This document shows, one piece after another, positions 50,701 to 60,389 of a stretch of DNA of 64,000 nt; the first letter of the stretch is position 1, and each line of letters opens with the position of its first letter. The notes under the pieces are model-generated. The model did no database searches and was not told where the DNA came from. It was given only the letters and a program-made list of their open reading frames with translations. The DNA is taken from the NCBI GenBank assembly GCA_021521415.1, contig JAIQDT010002063.1, positions 186,001-250,000 on the forward strand, given 5' to 3'. This DNA is from Bidens hawaiensis (taxonomy: Eukaryota > Streptophyta > Magnoliopsida > Asterales > Asteraceae). The translations under genes and the position numbers were made by a program.

Positions 50701-50952
50701 GAAGAACGAGGCGTACACCCCTATCTTGCCCTTTGGGGCATCGTACACCGTCTGGTGGGGCTCCGGAAACTCTGGCTCGTACGGCTCCAGCATGAACTTC
50801 TTGAAGATGTAATGATACACATCGACAGAAAGAGTACACTGGCACTCACCAGCAGTACTCTTATCGTCCTTATCGGACGTAGACGTCGGGTTCTCGAGGT
50901 AAACGTCAGACTCCTCGACGTTAACCTCAGGATCGTGAGTGGAAGAAGACAT
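47742..50952 (-). pseudogene. Antisense six-exon accessory gene of the Gypsy element (one in-frame stop)
   Basis: Minus-strand exons: 50952-50172, 50109-49582, 49508-49143, 49041-48994, 48924-48170 and 48092-47742. All introns are GT-AG and all phases fit, giving 943 codons including the terminal stop. Exon 1 resembles the plant 'putative gypsy type transposon' domain (PF04195), for example GKIGVYASFFIYGNLRFPL and PMAIAKVRHSEWVCRI. The next exons are Ser/Thr/Ala-rich with a basic RSFKIKKTRK segment. Exon 5 is a long coiled coil (ALREENKRLAAVAAEKEKAF). The last exon has ANTSYDDAMSAALNASHEDG. A single TAG at 50326-50328 interrupts exon 1, probably from TGG. A TATA box lies at 51079-51086 on the same strand. 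Tat-lineage elements are known to carry antisense ORFs here; the role is unknown. Confidence 0.8.
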
Positions 50953-51078
50953 TTTTTTAAGAAAAAAGAAAGCGGTTTCAGAAGAATGCTCGCCGGAAAA
51001 GATGAGTATTCGCCGGAAATCGCTTAAAAGAGGAAAAGAGTGAAGTGAAGGTATGGAATGAGATGCACCCTCTCCCCC

Positions 51079-51086
51079 CTTATATA
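51079..51086 (-). promoter_or_regulatory. TATA box of the antisense gene
   Basis: TATATAAG on the minus strand lies about 127 bp upstream of the ATG at 50952 and is followed by a GGGGGGAGAGGG purine block. Position and sequence fit a plant core promoter independent of the LTRs. Confidence 0.65.
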
Positions 51087-51992
51087 CTCATCGCAACGAA
51101 TGCGATGAATTTAATGCGGAGGATAGAGAGTGCGCAGGTGCAATGAAAGGGCGACACGTGGATAAAGCAAGCTGGCAACAGGTGTCAAAATAGCGCGTGA
51201 CATGAAACTCGCGCCCACGCGCCTGAAAAAGCGTCCTGATTGACCACATACTATCACGTCGTCATAACTCCCTGCACGTCCTGAAACCGTCAGAAGACGC
51301 CAACGTCCCTTCAGCCGTTTGGATTGTCCTTATCCTTTCACCAACTCTTCGAATTTCAGAAAGATTCAAAAAGATTCAAAAATAAGAGGGAATATACCCC
51401 CTTACCTTGGAAATCAAGAAACCATAAAACAAGTGCGGGTACAGTGTCAAGGCGAAACCCTTCACATGCTTCACACTTGCAGGGAATTGAAGCCAAGAAA
51501 ATACCTTGGAAAACAAGGAACCGTAAGACAAGTGCGGGTACAGTGTCAAGGCGAAACCCTTCACATACTCAGCACTTGCAGGGAATTGAACCCAAGATGG
51601 ATTTTACGGGTCATGCTTGCGGAAAGGGAAATAACACCCCCGCATGGCGGGAACGTTGAGAACTAGATTGTTTGAAGCGTCAAGGTGGAATTGGTTGTTT
51701 AACATAACTGATCACTCTGTCTAAAACTACCAATACCCCGCGGAGAATCTACACAAGTGAAACTCGACGCTCCCGACTTGCGGAGAAGTTACGCACCTAC
51801 CCACATCATACCCAAAGATCAGGCAGAAAAAGTCAGGAGTTTTCTGCAAGTGACATTAGGAAAACTGCGGGAAGAATCCCCACGGAGAACCTTAAAAAAC
51901 GAAAACCCCCTTTTCAAAACCCCTTGCTTAAAATCCAAAAGTTCACCTCACTTATTAAAAATTCATGAGAAGAACAATGGACTGGGGGGACT
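51087..51992. repeat. Upstream region of the antisense gene with a 99-bp tandem duplication
   Basis: Two direct copies of about 99 bp (51403-51501 and 51502-51597) share ACCTTGGAAA, GACAAGTGCGGGTACAGTGT (AACAAG... in copy 1) and CACTTGCAGGGAATTGAA, with several substitutions. The rest of the interval shows no ORF. The purine-rich ACTGGGGGGACT directly before 51993 is the probable polypurine tract of the element. Confidence 0.85.
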
Positions 51993-52863
51993 TGAAGAGG
52001 TAGGTCCCAGCCAAGCCCAGTTGGACCCGCAAGACTCACCTTAAAGAGGTACGTCTGCGCAAAGACCAACTGGATCCGCAGGACCCACTATGCTCAGAGA
52101 GATGAAGACCTTACACGCAGTAAGCCAGCTGTTCCCGCAGGAAAGCCTCCCTTGGTACAGTACCCTGCCTGTTCCCGCAGCTGTAGGTACAGACCAAGAA
52201 GGAAGGCTACCCGCACTAACAGTAAAGCTACACGCATAAGGCACTAACTCTTATACTTCAGCAATGTCACCTGAAGGAATGAGCAGGGCGGGAATATTCC
52301 CGCCCAAAAGAGCCAGTCCGTACGCTTCCAGAAGATCTTTTGTACTATACCTACCAAGGTATGGACAAATAAACAAGATCTGGTAAAAGCGACCCATGAA
52401 CCAATCACAGGGTGACAGCTCACCGACAATAGTACGAGGAGGAGCACGCTCCAGTACAAAACGTCGCCATCAGCCGCTGCCTACCCACCAACTCCCATCG
52501 TGGCACGAACATAGCCCGTAGTTGGTGGAAAAGGAATATTATACAGCTGGCCGTACCTGCTTGGAAACCCACCTTCGGCTATAAATACTCCAACACCTTG
52601 GAACGGTATTATCATCTCATATCATCTTATCTTCTCTCTAGCTATTTCTCTCAATATACATTTATATTCAGAGCAATCTAGTCTGATTCTCACGCCGGAG
52701 GGTGGTCACAAGGAGGAACCCCCCCTTCCCAGTGACGAGCTCACGGTGTCTGTTTTGCAGGTCGAGAAGAATAACCATCTTTGCAGGACCTAACCCTCGT
52801 GGGAAACATCTACTTAACCCTAAGATTATCCTTAATCTGCCAGGGCCATTTAGTGTTTCTTCA
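51993..52863 (+). repeat. Gypsy 3' LTR
   Basis: This is 871 bp and nearly identical to the 5' LTR. It is followed by GTATA at 52864-52868. Short open frames inside both LTRs are duplicates of each other and are not genes. Confidence 0.93.
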
Positions 52864-53716
52864 GTATACAAATTAAGTGTTGCAAGTTGCAACTAATTGA
52901 TAAAATACATTTTTTGCTTAACTTTTGTGTCATAGAGATGAAATTTAAAAGATGAGGGACTTATTAAAGAATATTTGCAAACTCCAGACACCAAAGTTGT
53001 ATAGTCATCGTTACACTCAGTGTAATAATTGTTCTCCTTTACTATTTAAAGAAAAATACGAAAAGACGAGGCAACAACCTTAATTTAACCTTACTGTTTG
53101 TTAATTACAAGATCTTTTCTCTAGCGTGATCTAGCGATGGGATTGCATGTGCAATAGATTAATATGTACTATGTACTGAAACTTGGTGTCATCGTTAGAT
53201 GTGCGCCCCATTGTGGAACAAGTTTGGTACATATTTTATATAGATATATATTTTTTACAACTAGTTATATAAAGTGTTTATTTTTTCTTTTTTTTTTTGG
53301 TCATAAACTAGTTATATAGATTGTGTTTTCCTAAAGCCAAGAGGCTTGTGAAATATTATTAGTTTGCATTCGTCTTGGATGGCGTTAATGTTGCTTTAAA
53401 TAGTCGAATATGGTTAAGTGATTCATGTAACAACGGTGAGTTGGTGTAACGACATATGTCGTCAATGATCTATCATAATGTGACCGCTTCATTAGACAAA
53501 ATCAATCGTGAGTTAAACTCAACAAACTTGTAAACTGTTCATGAACTAAGCTCGAGCTTTAGACATGGATTTTGTCAAGAACATACAAAAGTTAAGTGAG
53601 TATAATATTCATACTAATGATGATAAGTATATTCTGTTGATTAGCTCTAGTTTAGTTATTTCTTTATGTGATCCTTGGCTATAAAAGCCAACCACCGTAT
53701 GTATGTCTACTATTTA

Positions 53717-54101
53717 GGGAGTGTTTTGGATTGCTTATTTAAGAGAAAAAAACTTTTACGTAAAATGACTTATTAACTTATAAATTTTTAAAAGAAGTTT
53801 TTAAAAAATCATGTTTGGATTAGCTTATGTGTTCGGGAAAATTAAAATGACTAAATTTGACACTCTTTTTTAAAAAGGAGTTTAATGGGTTTTGAGGGTT
53901 AGAGGGGTGTAATAGGTAAATTAAACTCATTAATTTAATAAGTTATACATTCCTAACTTTTCAAAACCCCTTTATTTTGTCTTCTCCATAGTTATAATCC
54001 ATAAGACCTTATGGTTTGCTAAACACCTTATACACCTTATTAACTTTTCAAAAAGTATATAAGTTATAAATTGATGAAAATAAGGAATCCCAGACACCCC
54101 C
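53717..54101. mobile_element. Tourist-like (PIF/Harbinger) MITE
   Basis: This is 385 bp. The left end GGGAGTGTTTTGGATTGC and the right end, read inverted as GGGGGTGTCTGGGATTCC, match at 20 of the first 24 positions. TTA flanks both sides (53714-53716 and 54102-54104). The interior contains inverted AACTTAT/ATAAGTT and TTATTAACTT segments. There is no coding capacity. Confidence 0.82.
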
Positions 54102-54469
54102 TTAGAAATACAACATTTATTCAATTCCATTATACGGAGCTTGATTTGTTCGGACAAGCCACAATCGATTCTTCATTCTCAAGCCCTAATTTTTTTGAAC
54201 GACCAACAAATAAAGTCCGGTTACCCGGGATAATCTAATGGTAAGAGGCATCAAGGAATGTGATCAAATCAATTGATTATGAAAAAGCAAATCATGCTTT
54301 GTCAATATCTTGGAATAATTGTCTTCACACAAGTACCTTGCATATAATTTGTATTTAATAGTATCCCTAAATATTATTCATTGTATTGTATTTATATATC
54401 TCACTGTAATTAAACAATTAGTGGTTTATAATAAAATCAAAACGTTAATAAAAGGCACCTCATACGCCC

Positions 54470-54640
54470 ATGATAGTAGACAACGTTGTGTAGTTCAAGC
54501 TCACCATCTCCCGTTACGATGAAAACTCATCACCCAAAGGCTTACTGTTGTAAAACAAGGTGGAATCGGATTTGAACCTGAGACTTTGCGGTCTTCTACC
54601 CAATTGATATTCTTACCTTAACAATGTGGGACAGGAGTGA
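54470..54640 (-). mobile_element. Possible tRNA-derived SINE
   Basis: On the minus strand GGTTCAAATCC matches a polymerase III B box. It lies about 35 bases after AATATCAATTGGG, a degenerate A-box position. The sequence continues beyond the tRNA-like part for about 90 bp. It does not fold as a functional tRNA and I see no target duplication, so this is a weak call. Confidence 0.3.
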
Positions 54641-56033
54641 TAAAACAAACTGATTAAGCAAAGCAAAACTGATAAAACAATAAAACCGAACTGAGTTAAC
54701 CAACACAAGGTAATACAAAAGTTGTGATTATTTATTTTTCTTTGCGGATGTGTATGAATTGTCGATACCGTTTTATTTTATTTGTAACACGAAAATCACT
54801 GGTTGGTTTCTTTTATGCCTCACTCCAAAACCAAATTGCATCGAACCAAACTATAAAACTAGACCGCACCAAACTTGTTTTAATGCTTATTGTTGAATTT
54901 ATGTCCCAAAATTATTATTTTGAGCAAAAATTTCACGACTAAATTCATTAATAGGCGGGTAACAACATTTTAGGAGTTTTAGGTTCAAATTCATTAGTTT
55001 AGCTCAAATTTTTCGAAAAAGCGAAAACCAGCCATAGTTTATCCAAACCATACATAAAATCAACAAACCTAAATCAACCAAGTTTTCAAAACGAAAAACA
55101 AAAGGTTTGATTTTGGTTTAGTTACACCCAAAAACGATTCATACACATCCCTGTGTGAGATGAAAGTGTATGCTTCATATCCATTTTTCCAAACAACGTT
55201 GTTAATTTTCAATTTAATACGGGGCACATGTTTGTTCCTAAGACCTCATGGGATTGACAATCATAAATTTGTTAAAAAGAAAAAAATTGTTTGTCAAAAT
55301 ATGTTTAAGGAGGTTGATTAGTTTCTAGTTCTATATAAATTGTTACGGACTGAAACCATTGCAAGGTATGGGACTTGTCCCTCACCTATCAGACTAGTCT
55401 TTTGGGTTGAGTTCTTCTGTTTGACTTGTAACATAAATTAAGCTCGAGCTCATCTTGTTGACAATTTTTTCAAGCTCAAGCTCAACTTGGGTTCAATTCA
55501 TAACTTTATTAGTAATTTATTACTTTATCATAAAGTAACTATTTTGTAAAAACATATTTATTATACAAAATAAAACTATTAGATCTATGTAATAAAATAT
55601 TTGTTTAGATGAGCCTAGTCAGACTCGGTATATGAAGCTCGGACTCAAGCTCATTGCTTATATGAACTTTGACCTAGGCTCGAGTCCGGCCTCGTTTTGA
55701 GATTTTAGCGAGCTACACTAAAGCAGCTCCCGAGCGCCTCGTCTAGTTTACACTTCACACCCTACCCTGTCATGATTTAACTGCATTTCTATATTTTAAT
55801 AAAGTTCAACAATTTATTTTGAAAGATGATTATTATGACTAATTAAAAGTTGTTTTTCACCAAAAACTCTATATCAACTAACTAATGGAATCCAAGAGAC
55901 CAAGACCCAAAATTTAGACCCCACAAAATGGGTTCATACATTGCACATATTATAATCCATTTATACTATCCATATTCATGCTCATCCTTATCCATAAAAA
56001 AATCTTTTAATGATTTTAACTCATACAACCCAT

Positions 56034-58854
56034 TCAATTCACTTGTTGCTGGGGTGCACCATAGCCTCCATATGCTGCACCTGCACCTGCACCTGCACCA
56101 TACATGCTTGGTGGTTGCATAGCTGCCATAGCATACCCATATCCACCATAGAATTGACCTACATAGTATGGAGCTGGCCATTGGTTCCCTATATCATGTC
56201 TCAACTACAAATTTCATATAGCGGATTAAATACATACTTATATCAACTATAATAATATAACGAACCTCTAAATGAAACAAAAATAAAATGTACCTGCTTA
56301 TTTGCTAGGTTTCGACCCCATGAAAGTCGCACGCTTTGTTTCCCTATTGTTGTCCCGTTTAGCTTTTGCAATGCCTCTTCAGCGCTAGCTCTATCGACAC
56401 ATGATAAACAAGACATAATATAAACAAACTTATTATTTAATTTTTGGGATTACTCTATAAAATAATAACTAAAGTTTCTTTTTTGTTCAAATCCTAGATA
56501 TTTTACCTGGATAGCAGGTTTTGCTAGTTTTTTTTATTTCTAAATAGTTTGATAATGCAAAAAAAAAAAAAAAACTAGAGTAAAGAAAACTGAAATATTG
56601 CAAAAAAAAAAAAAAAACTGATTTTTTTTTTGCAATTTTTCAGATTGTTTTTTAATTTTTCGCAATTAATTTTTTTTTTCTCATTTTTACTAACTTTTTA
56701 AATTTTTTAGAATACTTTTTAAAAATTGAGAAAAATAATTATTAAATTGAAAAAAAAAACTGGAGAAAAGAAAACTGAAATATTGCAATAAAGAAAAAAT
56801 CTGAATTTTTTTTGTAATTTTTCAGATTTTTTTTTTGTAATTTTTCAGAATTTTTTTTTGCAATTTAAAAATGATTTTTCTCAATTTTTAAAAAAATATT
56901 TTGTAATATCAAACTATTTAGAAATAAAAAAAACCTACAAAACCTACTATCAAGGTAAAATATCTATGATTAGAACAAAAAAAAACTTTAGTGATCTGAT
57001 TGGAACAAAACTTCTATTAGTGACCTGATTGGAATAGTTTCAAAACTTTGTTACTATTCTGTAGAGTAATCCCTTAATTTTTTATAAGAAAAAAATATTG
57101 AAAATCGTAACAGAAAGAAATCTAACCTATTATCAAATTGTACAAATCCGCACCCTTTACCGACGGGTATTTTTACCGAAAGAATTTCACCATATTGAAT
57201 AAATGGCTGCTTAAGATCTTCATCACTAACACTAGAATCAAGCCCACCGACAAAAATCTAAAACAAATAACGTGTTATAAAAAACATTAAAAGCTATTTA
57301 TCAATAAACCGAGACAAACAAATGAAATAGTTTGTGCACTGACTGTTGTATTATTTGAATCCCCATCGGATTGGTAAGTTGGAGGTTTTTTAGGGGTTGC
57401 GAGACCAATGCGCATGGGTCTACTTGAACAATACGCTCCATTCATTTCACTCATGGCTTGAGTTCTTTCGTTATCATCTCCAAACCTTACAAAACCATAG
57501 CCTTTAGACCGGCCCTTACTAATATCTATGACAACTTTAGCAGCTTTAACAGACGGATACTTGTCAGCAAAAGTTTCATGCAATAACGTGTCGGTTACAT
57601 CTGCAGCTAAATCTCCAACAAATATGGAAAGATCATACGCATTGTTGTTTGACTGTCTGTCTCCCGTGCTAAATGTAGCCCAGTTCAAACGAAATGGTTG
57701 GTCAGTATTTGGCATAATAACTGAACCATAAGTCTGCAACACCTTTTCTGCTGCGGAATGTGAGTTAAATTCAACAAACCCGTATCCCTCTGGGAAACCG
57801 GTATGTTTGTTTCGAATAACCTTAATTGAGGCAACCTATGATATACAAGAAGGACAAAATACATGCTTTAGATAAGAGAAAATCACGAATATAGAAATTT
57901 TAACCTTTTTTTTTCAAAAATAAACATTGACTTTTAGCCAACTCGAAAATAAATTCAAAACCATCTAATCAGATAACGCCAAATAAGCACAGCCAACTAA
58001 TTAAGGATACTAGTTTTCAGGGAGCACAAAAAACCTTGTAAAGTACCACAGGGTCCACAACAACAATTAATTAAATTAATACACATGTGTAAATATTTTA
58101 GCCATCGGCTAAAATATAGCTGACTTTTACATGTGTGTTGATTTGATTGGTTGTTTTCGTGGATCCTGTAGTACTTTACAAGGTTTGTTGTGCCGGCTGA
58201 AAACTAGCCTACTTAAGTCGGCAGTGCTTATTTGGCGTTGCCTGACTGGTTGGTTTCGAATATGTATATTTTCCAAGCGGCTAAAAGATGGGCCAGACAC
58301 CTAGTCTGATAATTTCCCTTAATAGATAACCCTAATCACTAAATGTTATAAACCTACTTAAAATACATCAAATTTCAAACAATTTTTTTAAAGTTTTTTT
58401 AGTATTTGTGTAAAAATGATATACGGATCTAGATGCATAACCCTTCAACATAAACCCAAATTTAAAGCCTATTCAATAATCAATCACAGTAATTAATATC
58501 AAAAATTAAATCCAACATATACAATAACTGCATACAAGGGTTACTAAAATTAGTTTGTATATAATCTAAGTAATAAATAATAATAATAATAATAATAACC
58601 TCGCCGGTGGAAGCAAAACAACTACGAAGGTAATCTTCATCCATCCAATTATGCAAGTCACCAACCCATATCGCTTTATTATTATTCTCTCCTCCTCCCC
58701 GTTGACTCACCGGCACCGGCTGATGATGGCGGCTGTACGGCATGTAGTGTGGCGGCGCCATCATTGGGTACTGCATCGCCACCCATTGCTGCGGCGGCGA
58801 CTGCTTTTGCTGCTGCTGGTCGGAGTCACACGCGCCGCCGTTAGAAGGTTGCAT
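56034..58854 (-). CDS. RBP45/RBP47-type RNA-binding protein with three RRMs
   Basis: Minus-strand exons: 58854-58600, 57835-57344, 57257-57127, 56390-56294 and 56204-56034. All junctions are GT-AG, phases match, and the product has 381 residues. The N-terminus is Gln/Pro-rich. RRM1 begins AIWVGDLHNWMDEDYLRSCF and spans exon junction 1. RRM2 begins LSIFVGDLAADVTDTLLHET with the RNP1 KGYGFVRF. RRM3 begins IFVGGLDSSVSDEDLKQPFI with RNP1 GCGFVQF. The C-terminus is Gly/Tyr/Ala-rich (YGGYGYAMAAMQ, GAGAGAGAAYGGYG). This architecture is the plant RBP45/RBP47/UBP1 oligouridylate- or poly(A)-binding group, which acts in nuclear mRNA maturation and in stress granules. The start is at 58854; the upstream in-frame codons lack an ATG. 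Intron 1 carries an (AAT)n tract next to the donor and a foldback MITE. Confidence 0.92.
56540..56990. repeat. A/T homopolymer-rich inverted repeat in RBP intron 3
   Basis: Intron 3 of the RBP gene holds many poly-A and poly-T runs. TTTTGCTAGTTTTTTTTATTTC near 56520 and GAAATAAAAAAAACCTAC near 56918 lie in inverse orientation, with AGTTTGATA/TATCAAACT alongside them. The stretch between them is repeats of TTGCAATTTTTCAGA and its complement. It may be a decayed foldback element. Confidence 0.55.
57934..58295. mobile_element. Foldback MITE in intron 1 of the RBP gene
   Basis: The left arm includes AACGCCAAATAAGCAC, CTAGTTTTCAG and CCTTGTAAAGTACCACAGG. The right arm contains the inverse complement in reverse order: CCTGTAGTACTTTACAAGG, CTGAAAACTAG and GTGCTTATTTGGCGTT. 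The arms are over 100 bp each with a centre near 58100, and the outer limits fade around 57934 and 58295. It lies inside intron 1, away from the splice sites. Confidence 0.78.
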
Positions 58855-59104
58855 CTTGTTCTTCTTCACACAACAAGACGCAGAGTGTTTGATGTAAATG
58901 TAATATGATTATAAGGTTTGTACGTATAGATGGATAGTTGGATACAGTGATAGGGGATATATGGGATTGAGGTAGTGAAGTGGGAGTCGTTGGATTAGAT
59001 GGTGGCCGTGTGATCTGGACCCTTGGTTTTACATGGGTTGTGTGTACTTGTGTTTTATGGTTATGGAGTTATGGTCGGCCACCACACGAGAACCGGTCTA
59101 CACA
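58855..59104 (-). promoter_or_regulatory. 5' flank of the RBP gene
   Basis: This covers the leader and proximal promoter between the start codon and the minisatellite. It is G/T-rich on the plus strand. No unambiguous TATA box was found. Confidence 0.4.
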
Positions 59105-59779
59105 GATATTTCTGAAACAAGTTGTGTTTGTTTATGGTTAAAAAACAGTAAAAAAATGTTTTAGGTTGGATTATATATTTTTTACCTGTGTATTTCTGAA
59201 ACAAGTTGTGTTTGTTTATGGTTAAAAAACAGTAAAAAAAATGTTTTAGGTTGGATTATATATTTTTTTTCTGTGTATTTCTGAAACAAGTTGTGTTTGT
59301 TTATGGTTAAAAAACAGTAAAAAAAATGTTTTAGGTTGGATTATATATTTTTTACCTGTGTATTTCTGAAACAAGTTGTGTTTGTTTATGGTTAAAAAAC
59401 AGTAAAAAAAATGTTTTAGGTTGGATTATATATTTTTTTCCTGTGTATTTCTGAAACAAGTTGTGTTTGTTTATGGTTAAAAAACAGTAAAAAAAATGTT
59501 TTAGGTTGGATTATATATTTTTTACCTGTGTATTTCTAAAACAAGTTGTGTTTGTTTATGGTTAAAAAACAGTAAAAAAATGTTTTAGGTTGGATTATAT
59601 ATTTTTTACCTGTGTATTTCTAAAACAAGTTGTGTTTGTTTATGGTTAAGAAACATTAAAAAAAATGTTTTAGGTTGGATTATATATTTTTTTCCTGTGT
59701 ATTTCTGAAACAAGTTGTGTTTGTTTATGGTTAAAAAACAGTAAAAAAAATGTTTTAGGTTGGATTATATATTTTTTTA
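59105..59779. repeat. Minisatellite, eight copies of about 85 bp
   Basis: TCTGAAACAAGTTGTGTTTG recurs (TCTAAAAC in two copies) at 59111, 59195, 59280, 59365, 59450, 59535, 59619 and 59704, a spacing of 84-85 bp. Each unit continues with ATGGTTAAAAAACAGTAAAA and GGTTGGATTATATATTTTTT. Units differ mostly in the length of A and T runs, so expansion is recent. The array lies about 250 bp upstream of the RBP start codon. Confidence 0.96.
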
Positions 59780-59781
59780 GG

Positions 59782-60238
59782 TAAATTGGAAATAAATAAT
59801 CTCAACTTTTTGTATTGGCCGATAATAATTTCAACTTTAAAAATCACTACCAGGAGTCTCAATTTTCAATTATTTTTGTCTCAATGGACCTCCGTTTAAA
59901 AACACATAGTGTCGTTATGATTTTTCCCGAGTTTTAAACCGATGTTTTAGGGTTTTTTATCGGAAGAATGATACGATTCAACTGATGTAAAACTTTTCTT
60001 GAAACGGTGGTCCAAGCGACGAAACAATGTTTAACTCGGTCGAATCGTATCGATCTTTCGATCAAAAGCCCTAAAATATCGGTTTGAAACTCGGAAAAAA
60101 ACTTAACGACGTTAAATGTTTTTTAACAGAGGTCCATTGAGACAAAATAGTTGAAAGTTTGGACTAGGATAGTGTTTTTTAAAGTTAAGATTATTATCAA
60201 TTAATACACAAAAGTTGTGATTATTTATTTTTAATTTG

Positions 60239-60239
<1 letters not shown>
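59782..60239. mobile_element. Foldback MITE upstream of the RBP gene
   Basis: The left arm GTAAATTGGAAATAAATAAT(C) continues through GTCTCAATGGACCTC. The right arm is its imperfect inverse complement: GAGGTCCATTGAGAC, then GATTATTTATTTTTAATTTGC. The total is about 458 bp. The central part also holds inverted copies (TTTTAGGGTTTTTTATCG and GATCAAAAGCCCTAAAA). There is no coding potential. Target duplications are unclear. Confidence 0.7.
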
Positions 60240-60281
<42 letters not shown>

Positions 60282-60282
60282 T
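60240..60282. repeat. (ATT)n microsatellite
   Basis: About 14 uninterrupted ATT units directly adjoin the foldback element. Confidence 0.95.
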
Positions 60283-60389
60283 ATTTTACCATTTTAAGGT
60301 TGGGGAATCCTTACAGGAGTTGGGAAAGCTGCAAAATCAGGAAACACGTGGGTTTCAGTGAACGGCTTTTAACATGCCGACCACCATTA

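Larger units (their letters stand above)
40892..52863 (+). mobile_element. Gypsy LTR retrotransposon of Tat type, 12.0 kb, with antisense gene
   Basis: LTRs begin TGAAGAGG and end TTTCTTCA, flanked by GTATA on both sides (40887-40891 and 52864-52868). The order protease-RT-RNase H-integrase identifies Ty3/Gypsy. A second RNase H-like domain between RNase H and integrase, and a large antisense gene after pol, are features of the Tat lineage (Grande, Retand, Ogre relatives). About 11 substitutions and a poly-C length change separate the LTRs over 871 bp by eye, so insertion was recent. The pol reading frame has two frameshifts and a nonsense codon. Confidence 0.95.
52869..56033. other. Gene-free region with MITEs and repeat fragments
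   Basis: No gene is supported. It holds a Tourist-like MITE (53717-54101), a possible tRNA-related SINE (54470-54640) and AACCAAA/GGTTTG-rich MITE-like sequence around 54650-55150. An AGCTCGAGCTC-rich stretch (55435-55740) resembles another common plant MITE type without clear ends. Confidence 0.5.

Noticed and set aside
54540..54620. Functional tRNA gene
   Set aside because: The B box is present but the A box and cloverleaf arms do not pair.
59105..59779. CRISPR-like regularly spaced repeats
   Set aside because: The units are contiguous with no unique spacers; this is a eukaryotic minisatellite.
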